This document shows positions 36,768-48,242 of a stretch of 64,000 bases of DNA, in pieces. Position 1 is the first letter of the stretch, and every line of letters begins with the position of its first letter. The translations under genes were made by a program, and so were the position numbers. Source of the stretch: Cephalopachus bancanus. Its lineage: Eukaryota > Chordata > Mammalia > Primates > Tarsiidae. The stretch spans positions 2,046,001-2,110,000 of the forward strand of contig JAPVLO010000146.1 of NCBI GenBank assembly GCA_027257055.1, written 5' to 3'. The notes beneath the pieces are model-generated. The model ran no database searches and was not told the DNA's origin. It worked only from the letters and a program-made list of their open reading frames with translations.

Positions 36768-37066
36768 TTGGCGCAGTGGCTCATGCCTGTAATCCTAATA
36801 TTTTGGATGGCAGAGATGAGAGGATAGCCTGAACTCAGGGGTTTGAGATCAGCCTGAGCAACATGGCAAGATTTCGTCTCTACAATAAAGAAATAAATAA
36901 TTAGCTGGGTGTGGTGGTGTATACATGTGGTTCCAGCTACCTGGAAGGCTGAGGTGGAAGGATAGCCTGAACATAGCAGGTCAAGGCTGTGGTGGCTGTG
37001 AGTGTGCCACTGCACTGTAGCATGGGTGACAGAGTGAAACTTTGACTCAAAAAAAAAAAAAAAAAA
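36768..37066 (+). mobile_element. Diverged dimeric Alu inside LTR
   Basis: 'ttggcgcagtggctcatgcc' to 'gaaactttgactc' plus an A18 tail. More substitutions than the young copies. Confidence 0.92.
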
Positions 37067-37573
37067 TTATCACAAGACTGCTGAAACAGATTCTGTGGAA
37101 ATAAGATACCAAATTCCAACCTGACTCTGGTATAGCATCATCTGACAGCAGATCTTAAAGGAAATAAAAATATTTTACTCCAAAATATATATCTTTGATA
37201 TATTTTGGAACGGCCCAACAAGCTGTCTCTTGAGGAAGTTTGTGTCCTTCCCTAGGAAGTGTCCAACACCTTTTAAGATATTTGCTACCTATTCTTTCTG
37301 AAGCCTGCTACTTAGAGGCTTAATCAACATAGCAAGAACCTTGGCTTTCATAACCCTTCTTATCTTAACTCAAGTCTTTCTGCAGACTTTAATCTTCTAT
37401 CTGCTGACCTTGAATCTTTCAACCAATTAGAAAAGTCTTTGAATCCATCAATGACCTGTAAACCTCTACCTTCTAGTTGTTCTGCCTCTCCCAGCTGAAT
37501 CAATGTATAACTTACATGTATTAATTTATGTCCTTGCCTATAAACTTCTGTTTCCCTAAAATGTGTAAGGTCA

Positions 37574-37868
37574 GCCGGGCTCGGTGGCTCAGCCTGCAAT
37601 CCTGCGCTTTGGGAGGCTGAGGTGAGTGGATTGCCTGAGCCCGCGGGTTCTGGACCCGCCTGGGCTACTTGGTGATACCTCATCTCTACAATAAATCAAA
37701 AAAATTAGCCAGGCATGGTAGCACATGCCTGTAGTTCCAGCTACTTGGAAGGCTGAGGTGGAAGGATCACCGGAGCCCAGCAGGTCGAGGCTGCAGTGGC
37801 TGAGAGCGGCCACTGCACTCCAGTCTGGGTGACAGAGTGAGACTCCAACTCAAAAAAAAAAAAAAAAT
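37574..37868 (+). mobile_element. Young dimeric Alu with TSD inside LTR
   Basis: Sense Alu from 'gccgggctcggtggctcagcc' to 'gagactccaactc' plus an A-tail. TGTGTAAGGTCA (37562-37573) and TGTGTAAGGCCA (37869-37880) flank it, with one difference. Confidence 0.95.
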
Positions 37869-38008
37869 TGTGTAAGGCCAAGCTGTAACCAAACCACCTT
37901 AGGGCATGTATTTCTTGTACCTTATGAGACTGTACCTTGAGCCCTGGTTAATCATATTTGGCTCAGAATAAATCTCTTTAAATATTATAGTTTGGCTTTT
38001 CATCAACA

Positions 38009-38380
38009 ATTATATTGCATATATTCATACAATGGAATGCTGTATAGCAATGAGAACAAATGTGTTACAACTAAGTGAATAATATGGATAAATATCATCA
38101 ACATAGCGTTGAGTAAACAAAGCCAAAAGAGTACCTAATGTATAATTCTATTTATATAAAATTTAAAAATAGGGGAAAATTATCTGTGCTGCTAGAAGCC
38201 AGGATAATAGTTACTTTTGGAGGGAGATAGTGACTGAGAGCAGGCATATAGTCTTCTAGGGTTCTGGCAACGTTATGGTTCTTGATCAGGGTGCTATTTA
38301 CATGGGTGTGTTCACATTTATGGAAATTCATTGAGCTTTATTTATGAGTTTCACTTTTTGGTAAGCATGTTGAAATGAAA
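38009..38380 (+). mobile_element. Ancient L1, right part (3' UTR end)
   Basis: 'attcatacaatggaatgctgtatagc', 'acatagcgttgagtaaac', 'agccaaaagagtacctaatg', 'tagtgactgagagcagg' and 'ttcacatttatggaaattcattg' carry on the L1 cut at 36588 and reach its 3' end. Confidence 0.85.
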
Positions 38381-39365
38381 GTACTGTCATTACTTAATTG
38401 GCAGTAGTTTCCCCCCTTTTCTAGCAGTATTTAGATAATGATGTGTCTTGTAGCTGATGGCATCTTAGTTGAGGTACATGTTGTGTTATTATAATTAGCA
38501 ATTAAGTAGTAATAGTTCCCTGACTCTGATCTGTCTTTCTCACTCACTTTTCCAGTTCACCACAAGTACTCAGTGTGGTAAATCTCTTCTCAACTTTTTT
38601 CTTAAGGATAGAACTCCTGATTCTTAGCTTAATATGTGTTCACCTGGAGTAAAAATTACCCTTCTAAAGCTCCCCTATACCCAGATATAGCCAATGTGAT
38701 TACATTTTGGTTTTTATCAGAGGAAGGGGTATGCGGTAGAGTGCAGGACAGTGTTAACTCAGCAGTTCCAACTTGCTTGAATCTTGCAATTTTCTAAGAA
38801 GGGCCCGTTTCATGACTGGCCCTTGGCTGACTCCCCAGAATTAAGTTCTTCGAATGTTCTGATAGGAGTGGTTTGCATGCTCAGAGCTTTGAATCACATT
38901 TTATTAGTTTCTCTAGTTCGTTTGTACAAACAATGTGATTTGTGGTGGGTATTTAGTTTCCCTTTTGGGGTCTGGAACTTCAGTGACTGTGGTCAGTCAC
39001 ACAGACACTACATGCCTATGTGACTGACACGTGATTAAAGACCTGGACTCAGACAAGCTTCCTGACAGACAGCATTTTGTTTTGCATGGGTTCTCACAAC
39101 TTCTTACTGAAAGAATTAAGTGCTTCCTGTGTGACTCAACTGGGAGAGATTCTTAAAAGTTTGCCCTTTATTTCCTCTGAACTTCACTCTATGTGTTTTT
39201 TTTCCTTTGTTGAATTTGCTGTGCATCCTTTCACTATAATAACATGTAACTGTGAGTAAAATAACTTATGAGTCCTGTGAACACTTCTACAGATAGTCTT
39301 GGGAGTTCCTGACACAGATAATATACTATTTTATTATTCAGAAAATATTTACCCTTCTCTTTCAA
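38381..39365. other. Unique DNA, no feature recognised
   Basis: Short frames only (79 and 60 codons). No known product. Confidence 0.4.
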
Positions 39366-39369
39366 CTTT

Positions 39370-39730
39370 CATGGCAAGAGCATACTTTCCTTCTGATTGA
39401 TAGTGAACTAGGCCATGTGACTTGCTTTTGCTAATAGCATACGGGTAGAAGTGACTTTATGCCATGTCAAAGCTTACACCCTCAGAGACATTGCATGCTT
39501 TTGTTTGCCCTTCTGGGAGCACTTGACCTCCTCCATGGAAAGACCATGTATTGGGAAGCTGTTGAGTCTATTAGCCTGGGCCACAGAATGAAGACAGATA
39601 AAGCAGACCTGAGTGTAAACTGCAACATGATGTCAAACCTGATCAGACCTGCAGCCAAAAAGCAGAGCCACCATGCTGAGCCCAACCTAGATCAGAGAGC
39701 CACCAGCACAAGAGGAATTTAGCACAGTGT
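39370..39730 (+). mobile_element. LTR-like interspersed repeat (MLT1-type)
   Basis: 'gaactaggccatgtgacttgcttttgctaatag', 'gtagaagtgactttatgccat', 'aagcttacaccctcagagac', 'tagcctgggccacagaatgaag' and 'gagccaccatgctgagccca' are wording known from an old MaLR-type repeat. The 87-codon frame at 39459-39722 is repeat-derived. Confidence 0.6.
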
Positions 39731-40213
39731 TATTGTGGAGGAGCTAACTGATATATTCAGCTTTGAAAACCTCCTTAAAGGATAGCTGGTGTATGCTTTC
39801 TTTTCCTCTGTCTCCTTTACTATCTGGAAAAATGAGTTTTGTCCTAAAGGTCTAGCTAATTTTGTGGGGAGTGAGGGTGGAGGCCAGACCTGGGGATAGT
39901 GGCATAGTGAGCTAATGCACTTGGACCCCTAATGACTTTGTGGAACCACCACCCGTCTATCTTGTTGAGATCACTGTTAGGTTAGATTGTCTGTCATATG
40001 CAGCTGCACTTAAGCCTAATATAGTCAGCAAATCTTTATCTGTCTTTAGACTCTAAGACTATAAGGCCTGAGAGAGACAAATCAAATGCAGCAAGCACAG
40101 GCAAAACCACTTTTACTGTCTTTTGGATGATCCTGTACTATTTTCAAGATATGAGTTTATTATCAATTTTGGTATTTTCCCCTCCTTCTATGCCTAAAAG
40201 AACTTCAAGTCTG

Positions 40214-40226
40214 GAAGAAAGAAAGA

Positions 40227-40278
<52 letters not shown>

Positions 40279-40327
40279 AGAAGAAGGAAGGAAGGAAGGA
40301 AGGAAGGAAGAAGAAGAAAGAAAAAAG
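40214..40327 (+). repeat. Compound GAAA/GA/GGAA purine tract
   Basis: gaaagaaag, then a long GA run, then ggaaggaagg and aagaagaaa. Overlapping frames are Arg/Glu low complexity. Confidence 0.97.
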
Positions 40328-41239
40328 GCTAATGTTGATAGTTAATCAGACAATTTATTTAAAATAAGTTTTTCTGCCTCCAAGCTCTTTTGAAGTGAAA
40401 CCTGAGTGAAAGCCAATACGTAAAATAAACACAAGCCAAAATGCTTCACAAAAAGGATGGTGACAAAATGTGGCATTATACAACTTCCCTCTCATTTCCC
40501 CAAAGGGGGCTCCGTCAAATTGCTGTGGTTGTGGGAAGCCCGGGAAGGTGCTCAGAAGTGGTACTGTGTCCCTTTCATCCCTGGATCCCTTCCCCATACC
40601 CCAGCCTAACCCAGGGCTCTGCTGAGAACACTTTATTGAATGTCACATTATTATTCTCTTCAATACTCCCTGTCTTCCATCTGGGGTGGAAGAGAGACAG
40701 TGAGGCAGACAATTACATTGCTGATGTGAGATTTTTAGAGGAAAATTGAGGGAAATTATAGGGACTACCCAGCTGTCATGAAAACTCCTCACTCTCTTCC
40801 CTCAGGACCCATTATTTTTGCAAACTGCAACTATTAAAAATGATTTACAGTCACTCACCAACTTTTACCCTGCTGTTAGTTTCACTTGAATCTTACCTAG
40901 CTCTTAAAAAGGGTTACGGGCGGTCAGAGTGTGTTCACTCTCAAAATGTTATGGAATTTGATGACTGCTATTTAGAAAGTTGAGATCTACTATACCATCA
41001 ATGTCACTCTCCTCTTTCTCATATCCTCTATTCTATTTTATCTTATTTCCTAGATCCTGTTTCCTATATCAGTTTATTTTTACTTGGAATTTTTTTTCTC
41101 ACTAAAGGTGTCTCTGGGCTATTTTAGCTTTCTCTTTCCAAATACAAAGGAAACTTCTTGAAATTTTTATCCTTACCCCTTATTAAAAGGTGTTCACTAT
41201 TTAATTATATGCTCTTTTTTTCCCTTTCTTCCTTTTCAG
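40328..41239. other. Unique DNA, no feature recognised
   Basis: It includes a 102-codon frame (40441-40749) without recognisable domains. Confidence 0.4.
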
Positions 41240-41394
41240 ATTCATCGAGAGAAACAGACACCTGAGAGCAGTGATCACCCTGTATGACGAACCCAAATCC
41301 TGAGGGCCTAGTGAGCCGACAGATCCTGCCTGTAGCCTGATCCCCTGGTTGCTTTATTATCTCAGAATATTGAAGAGCTCTGGTGAAGATTAAG
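41240..41394 (+). other. Candidate internal or terminal exon (155 bp), unproven
   Basis: A strong polypyrimidine tract (41213-41237) runs into AG at 41238-41239. A donor-like TAAG|GTAAAC follows, with GT at 41395-41396, so the interval could be a 155-bp exon. Two frames read into it from the left: one gives 20 residues ending LYDEPKS with a TGA at 41301-41303, the other 15 residues ending SSDHPV with a TGA at 41285-41287. It could be a final coding exon, a lncRNA exon or chance. I do not recognise either peptide. The region lies in repeat-free DNA. Confidence 0.25.
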
Positions 41395-41930
41395 GTAAAC
41401 AGGAGGGTGGCTGTACAGTTGCAGCCGTGAGCAGATCTTTAGTTAATTAATAAAAGGCAGAGCCTTCAAAGCTTGATGTCAACTTTGGGGACCCGAGTTC
41501 AGAAGGGAGCGGCTGTCTGATTCACTTTGTATTCTCACTTCAGAGGCTGCTGCTCTGCACAATTAACACTTAGGAAATGGAGACAAAAGTGTTTTTCTGG
41601 AGAAAACGCTCAGGAGACCTCCCAGTAGTTTTGATTATAGGAAAGAAAATGTCTTTAGTGTGACAAAACCACAAATGAAGCAGAGACAAAACAAGTCACT
41701 TTTGAGATGTGCATTTAAGAACTTAAGAGTAATGAGTTACTTTGAGTAGAGGCAAAATGGATAATTGTACTATTTGTCTACACCATTAGGTAGTTTTTTT
41801 TTTGGAGGAAGGGAGGACTGAGATTCTAACTGGGTAGATTTTTAAAAAATACTATTTTAGGTTTTAGCGTTTGATGCTTATATGATAAAAATGACCCATG
41901 CTTGCTGTAAAAATTTCAAACTGTATAGAA
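41395..41930. other. Repeat-free stretch beside the candidate exon
   Basis: Contains 'tagttaattaataaaaggcag' and 'ccttcaaagcttgatgtcaac', and matches no repeat I know. A possible conserved noncoding element, not testable from one sequence. Confidence 0.3.
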
Positions 41931-41944
41931 GAATAATGCATTGT

Positions 41945-42420
41945 TTGGGGTCAACTAGGCTGAGCTGCCTCCAGGATAGGTCCTGTGACCCATCCTGCTA
42001 TTCATGCTCTTGTGCATTCCCCAACTTCTTGAGTTTGGGCTGGATTTGGTGACTTACTTCTTTTTTATTTTTGAGTTGGAGTCTCACTTTGTCGCCCAGA
42101 CTGGATAGCAGTGGCCGCTCCCGGCCACTGCAGCCTTGACCTGCTGGGCTCCGGCGATCCTTCCGCCTCAGCCTTCCAAGTAGCTGGAACTACAGGTGTG
42201 CGCTACCACGCCTGGCTAATTTTTTTGATTTATTGTAGAGATGAGGTCTCACCAAGTTGCCCAGGCGGGTCTCGAACCCACGGGCTCAGGTAATCTACTC
42301 ACCTCAGCCTCCCAAAGCGCGGAATTACAGGCTGAGCCACCGAGCCTGGCTAGTGACTTACTTCTAACAAACAGAATAAGCAGAAGCGATGGCATGTCGC
42401 TCCTGAGGTGAATTTTCAAT
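41945..42420 (+). mobile_element. LTR-like old repeat, split by an Alu
   Basis: 'tcatgctcttgtgcattcccc' and 'tggatttggtgacttacttctaac', then after the Alu 'acagaataagcagaagcgatggcatgtc', are words shared with the MaLR-type repeat at 39370. Confidence 0.4.
42062..42352 (-). mobile_element. Young dimeric Alu with 13-bp TSD
   Basis: Reverse Alu, T-rich tail to 'gagccaccgagcctggc'. GTGACTTACTTCT at 42049-42061 and 42353-42365 is a perfect duplication. Mini-hairpin at 42111-42128. Confidence 0.96.
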
Positions 42421-42509
42421 ATAAATAGGTAGACATAGACTTGCATATACAAATACATATATATTTTTAATATGTATAAGTAGATATAGAAATATATATA
42501 TGCATATAA

Positions 42510-42764
42510 AATATGTATACACATTTTTAGTATGATGTTCACTCAAAACATGGTGTTAATCAAATAAATGCTAGTGTCACTATGCAACAGGCAGGACAGT
42601 CACAGAAAATTGTGGAAGTACGGCTGAGCGAACGTCATACTACACTGTTATCTATGTATTACTTTGTGAAGTTGAATTAAAGTACTATAGTAATTAATTC
42701 AACTTGATGTAATACATAGATAACGTCTCTTAAAATGTGCATACATTTTTGGCACCCCCTGTAT
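42510..42764. mobile_element. Mariner-like MITE with central palindrome
   Basis: The right end, read inverted, is TACAGGGGGTGCCAAAAATG then TATGCACATTTTA, a mariner-type terminus. The left end 'atatgtatacacattttta' is a decayed match to the inner part of that terminus. Inside, 42647-42680 and 42694-42724 are inverted copies: a perfect 16-bp outer stem (GTTATCTATGTATTAC), a short mismatch and a 10-bp inner stem (GTTGAATTAA), around a 13-nt loop. No transposase frame is present. Confidence 0.6.
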
Positions 42765-42786
42765 GTATACACATATATATGCGTAC

Positions 42787-42789
<3 letters not shown>

Positions 42790-42828
<39 letters not shown>
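42790..42828 (+). repeat. (TG)n microsatellite
   Basis: A TG run of about 39 bp, just downstream of the MITE's right end. Confidence 0.98.
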
Positions 42829-42832
<4 letters not shown>

Positions 42833-44410
42833 GAAAGCAGAGTTAACAGGCTAAAATGGTTGCTGTTTTTCTTAGTGAAGATGCTATAAAGATCCATGTG
42901 CCCTTTCCTGGAAGATAGACAATACACATTTAAAAAAACATGCAATTTTCCTGGGAAGAGTCCCTCTTCATAAAAGTATGCTAGTTCGTGTTCCAATATT
43001 TCTATTCAAAAACGGAACAAATGTATGTATTTGATATATATCCTAAATGAAGGGAGTGAGATATGACTGACTTTCTCCTTTGGTTCATCACTTCCCCTTG
43101 GGAATTATATTAAAGGGTGAAAACATCCTTTGCCTCTGAAGCAGTTGTCAGTTCATGTCTATGGTTTCTGAGGGTTGCAGGCAAACTCTTCCGTGTCCTC
43201 TCTGACCAAGCGAACTATTCCAGTTAAGAGGTCTGGGACTTCTGGACAGCAAAATATTTCAACTTTGGCAAAGAAGTGGGATCAGGCAGAGCAATATCTG
43301 AAGTTTTTATTTTTTTATTATTATTTTTTATTGTGACTGAATTTTTTTATAGCATTTTCTTGGACAGGGAAAAGAGGGAGGAAAAACTCCCTCAACTGGT
43401 CTCTTGCTTCTGGAGCTCTGCAACTTCTTTCTATCTGCAGTTCAAGGAAATAAAGGAAAGTTCAGTCCAGAGGGCCATCTCCAATCCTGGCAAGTACCAA
43501 GATATGATTACTATTTCAGCTTTGCAGATGAACAAACAGAGGCTCAGAGACTAAGGACTTTGACCCCCCGTCTCTGGATAACCGGCCAGGTCTCAGGACA
43601 TGTGCTTTACTTGTTTGGACTGAAATAGGTGACCTCTTGAGGTCTTTTAATATTTAAAATACAGATTTCTAAGCAGAGATATGGCCAAATAATACACATA
43701 ATAAGAACTTTTCTTCCATCCTAACATCTTGAGCCACTATCTCTGGACAACCTAAAAATAAATTCTTACTTGACAGCTCTTCAGCTGAAAGAGAGGTTGA
43801 GGGTCATTGGAGAGAAAACTCTGCTAAAGAATGTGATCTGTCCAAAATAAAGGAAAATTTTAGCTACAGATTTTACATTTTAACGTGTTCCTGCAAATGA
43901 ACACAGTAGAGGATAAAGTTTCTGTTGAACAGGTGTGGTAATAGGCCTAGTTTTCTATGTATCTGCAGGTTTCTGGACAGCCTACAAAACCAGAAAAGAG
44001 AACTTGAGCTGCCCTGCAAAACAATGTTAAATAAGAGGATGCATGCCCAGATAGGAAAACTCTACAGATTAGATTACACTGGTGAACAATTTTCCTTTTC
44101 TTGGTATTGTATATTTCAAAATAACTGGAAGAGAAATCTTGACATGTTCCCAATACATAGAAATATCAATGCTTGATGTGATGGGTATTCTAAAAACCCT
44201 GACTTGCTGATTGCACATTTTATGCATGTAATAAAATATCACACATACACCATAAATATGTAGAAATATTATGTATGGGGGTAAAAAAAAAGAAATATTA
44301 TGTATCAATTAAAAATATCAGACTGCAGTATTATAATAAATGACTTAGAATAGGAAAAACATTAGATGAACCCTCCAAGAATTATTGTTTATCATTGGGA
44401 GGTAGATATG
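42829..44410. other. Mostly unique DNA; small reversed MIR piece at 43510-43560
   Basis: 'gcagatgaacaaacagaggctcagagact' at about 43526-43554 is a reversed MIR core. The rest is unrecognised. Confidence 0.45.
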
Positions 44411-44414
44411 TGCG

Positions 44415-44635
44415 TTCTGATATTTCATTCATTCGTTCAATAAATATTTACTGAGTACCTACTATGTAATAACCATCGATGTGCTTGCTGGGAATAAAGA
44501 AACAAACAAAAAAAGCAGAATTCTTACCATCATGGAACTTTTTCATTTTAGTGAGAGAAAAAGAGCCAAAACCATAATTAAGTAACATAAATAGTGTGCC
44601 AGATGCCAACAATTGCAATGGAAAAAACAGAGCAA
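44415..44635 (+). mobile_element. L2 3' end
   Basis: 'ttcattcattcgttcaataaatatttactgagtacctactatg', 'gctgggaataaagaaacaaac', 'ccatcatggaactttttcattttagtg' and 'gtgtgccagatgcc' follow the L2 3' end. Confidence 0.8.
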
Positions 44636-44790
44636 AGAGGAGCAGAAGTGAGTGTGTGTATGTGTGTGTGTTGGGGGGCTGGGGAGGAAGTTTTGATTAT
44701 AAATAGATGAAGTTTTGTTGGGATTGGGATTTGAGTCACTGTTGTGTGTGTACTGCTATCATTGACACTTGATAATGTGGATTATTGTTT

Positions 44791-45615
<825 letters not shown>

Positions 45616-45649
45616 CATCATTGAATGAAAAACAGAAAACAACATTTAA

Positions 45650-46070
45650 ATAGAATAGTGAGGAGGGGACACTTACACCCTGAGCCTTTCAGATATCAGA
45701 GGGAGAGATGCTCTAGGTAGGAGGTTGTCAGGAAGGGCAAGGAGGCCAGAGGGACTGGAGAATAGTGGAAATAGGGAGATGAAAGAGGGATGAGGCCAAA
45801 GAGGTAACAGAGGGGTGGGGCACGTGGTTTCAGAGAGGAAGTTATAAGGACTGTAGCTTTCACTGAGTGGGAAAGGGAACACTGTAGACAGCAGAGGAGC
45901 ACTCAGATCTGACTTGTTTTGTAGTAGAATCACTTGGCAGATCTGCTGGAAATAAGCTGTAGACCATTTAAAATCTATTGCAGTAATCCAAAGGAAAAAC
46001 GATGGTGGCTTGAATCAAAATAAATTTGGTAAAGGAGGCAAGAAGTGATTTGATTCTGGATATATGGCGG
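45650..46070 (+). mobile_element. L2 (3' half), left part
   Basis: 'cttggcagatctgctgg', 'ttgcagtaatccaaaggaaaaacgatggtggcttgaatc' and 'gtgatttgattctggatatat' follow the L2 consensus order and resume at 46625 beyond a mariner. Confidence 0.75.
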
Positions 46071-46077
46071 AGGGGGG

Positions 46078-46622
46078 AACGCGGAACTTATTTATAAAAA
46101 AGTGTGCATTTATTCTTACATTTATTCTTACATGTTTAAACTTCAGTCACCTTCAAAGTACTCTCCAATACACCTATCGAGACACTTTTTCCACTGCTCA
46201 AGACAGTTTTGAACTCATCAGTTTTGGTGTCTTTTAGTGCTTCTGCTGTTTTCTTTTTCATCACATCTACATTGGCAAAATGTTTTCCTTTGAGGACTTT
46301 TTTCATCCGGGGAAACAAACAAACAAAAAAGTCACTCAGGGCAAGATCAAGTGAATAGGGATGGTGGGGCACAGGGGTCACACTTTTTAAAATAAAAAAC
46401 TGCTGAACATTCAGCATGGTATGGGAAGATGTGCTTGTAAGTCACCTGTCATGAGATGGGCAAATGTGTTGAAAGAATCTCCAAATAAAAGTTTTGTATT
46501 AAAGTTGAATGCAGCTTCTCACAGCAACACTAGCTGGCACACTAATGCCAATGGGTTCCTAGAACATTTACCTAGCAGAGGCAGCCTGTGCTGCAAGGGA
46601 CCCATCCTCCAAAAGATAATTT
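46078..46622 (-). pseudogene. Mariner fragment, transposase C-terminal part
   Basis: The minus frame at 46136-46417 shows the mariner catalytic C-terminus: HHPYSLDLALSDFF, then RMKKVLKGKHFANVD and KKKTAEALKDTKTDEFK, with an AAAC repeat (46314-46328) expanding part of it. The normal SPDLAPSDFF motif is altered. The rest, toward 46622, is degraded. Inverted ends are not clear. It cuts an L2 in two. Confidence 0.85.
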
Positions 46623-46624
46623 AT

Positions 46625-47160
46625 TGACTGATTGAATGTAGGATGTGAGAGGAAGGGAGAGTCACAGATGATGCCTACATATTTAGTCTGAGAGATTGGC
46701 AGGACGAAGTTACTATTGAGATGCAATCAGAAGTTCAGTTTTAAACATGTTAAATTTGCAGTGCCAACTAGATGTTTAAATGACAAACTGATTCTGTGTT
46801 TCATAGAAGAGGTCTGGATGGAGAAAAATGTTAGGAATTGTAGACTGGGACTCAAGTCCTGAGATGATGAGTTCACATAGAGAATGGATGTAGAGAGAAA
46901 AAAACAGAAGATCTCTGGGGCACTCCAAATTTGAGATGTCAGGGAGATGAGGAGGAGTCAGTCAATGGCATGGAGAAGAGGTCAGTGAGATGAAAGCAAA
47001 ACCAAGAAGTGTCATGTCCCAGGAGCCAAGTGAAGAAAATGTGTTAAGGAGGTGGTGATGAACAGAATCAAATACCCCAGACAGATCAAGTAAAACCAAC
47101 ATTGAAATGGCCACTGGAGTTAGCAAAGTGAAGATCCTCGATGGCTACAACAAAAGAAGT
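46625..47160 (+). mobile_element. L2, right part
   Basis: 'aagttcagttttaaacatgttaaatttg', 'agaggtctggatggagaaaaatg', 'tctctggggcactccaaatttgagatgtc', 'gggagatgaggaggagtcagtc' and 'gaagtgtcatgtcccaggagccaagtgaag' follow L2 in sense. Confidence 0.85.
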
Positions 47161-47449
47161 TTTGGTGAAATGGAGAGTGGAGGCATAGTTAGAGTGGGTT
47201 CAAGGACAAGTGACTGGGAGATTTTGAAGGGGACCAGACGTCAAGGTGTGCTCCCCCCAACATTAGAGGACACCTGTCTCATAGTCCTTCCTTCCTCTAT
47301 CCCCTTCCCCTATATTAAGTTTTTCCCAGTTTGAACAATCCAGACTTTGAGGTTATTTTAATGAGAAGAAAAGGTTGGATTCTAATGTAAATCCAACCCA
47401 TTTCCAGAGTAGGATAGAGGTTTACATTGGGGAGAATGAAGAGCATAGT

Positions 47450-47805
47450 CAGTTAGGCCTGCTATAGCACAGTGCCATAGACTGGGTGGCTTAAACAATA
47501 AACATTTATTTCTCATGGCTCTGGAGCCCTGGAGTCTAAGATCAGTGTGCCAACATAGCTGAGTTTTTGGTGAGGGCCTCTTTCTAATTTACAGATGGTG
47601 ACCTTCTTGTTGTATCCTCATATGGCAGGAACAGAGAGAGATAATTTTCCTCATGTCTCTTTTTGTAAGGTCACTAGTCCCATTTATGAGAGCTCCACCT
47701 TCATGATTTAATTACCCCTGCAAGCCCCCACTTCCAGATATCATCACATTGGGTCTTCGGACTGCAACATGTAAATCTGGGGGGCACACAATTTTCTTCC
47801 TTTTG
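47450..47805 (-). mobile_element. MLT1-type MaLR LTR
   Basis: 'ggcctgctatagcacagtgccatagactgggtggcttaaacaat', 'ttctcatggctctggag', 'ttggtgagggcctctttc' and 'catcacattgggtcttcgg' are a reversed MLT1-type LTR. Confidence 0.82.
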
Positions 47806-48242
47806 AAGGAAATGAAGAGCAGCAAGGAAAGATTAGGAAATGGTGTACTGTGAGGCACAGTGTTGGGTGGGGTATTCTGCATCAGCAATTAGATTTAGCT
47901 TGTTTCACTGTAATTCTCAAGATTTATTTTTAATCCCTCAATGAAGTCTCTTCATACACCTCTTGCTCTCGTGTTCACGGTAGGGTTGGGAATATAGGGA
48001 AGCATAATTCTCCCCTAAGAGGACATACTGAGGAAACACCATGGTATGAGGGTTCCAGGTAGCAATGCACAGAGAAGTGAATTGAACTGAAAAGTGAGGG
48101 AAAGCACAGAAAAGCTGCTGTCAAGTAGATGTAGGGTCATAAAACAAATGAAACATCTTTTACATATATTAGGAGACACTGACATTGTGGAATGGATACT
48201 GACACTTTGGCACAGATAACAGGGGGAGAAGCTGTGAGGTGG
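47806..48242. other. Unique DNA, no feature recognised
   Basis: No repeat or gene recognised. Confidence 0.4.

Larger units (their letters stand above)
36589..38008 (+). mobile_element. Solo ERV-type LTR carrying two Alus
   Basis: It starts TGTAAACC and ends TCAACA, the TG...CA form of LTRs. Near the right end are 'cttatgagactgtaccttgagccctggttaatcatatttggctcag' and 'aataaatctctttaaatatt', a poly-A signal region familiar from class I/III ERV LTRs. Without the Alus it is about 810 bp. No internal viral region accompanies it, so it is a solo LTR. The exact family is not assigned, and I see no clear target duplication. Confidence 0.72.
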
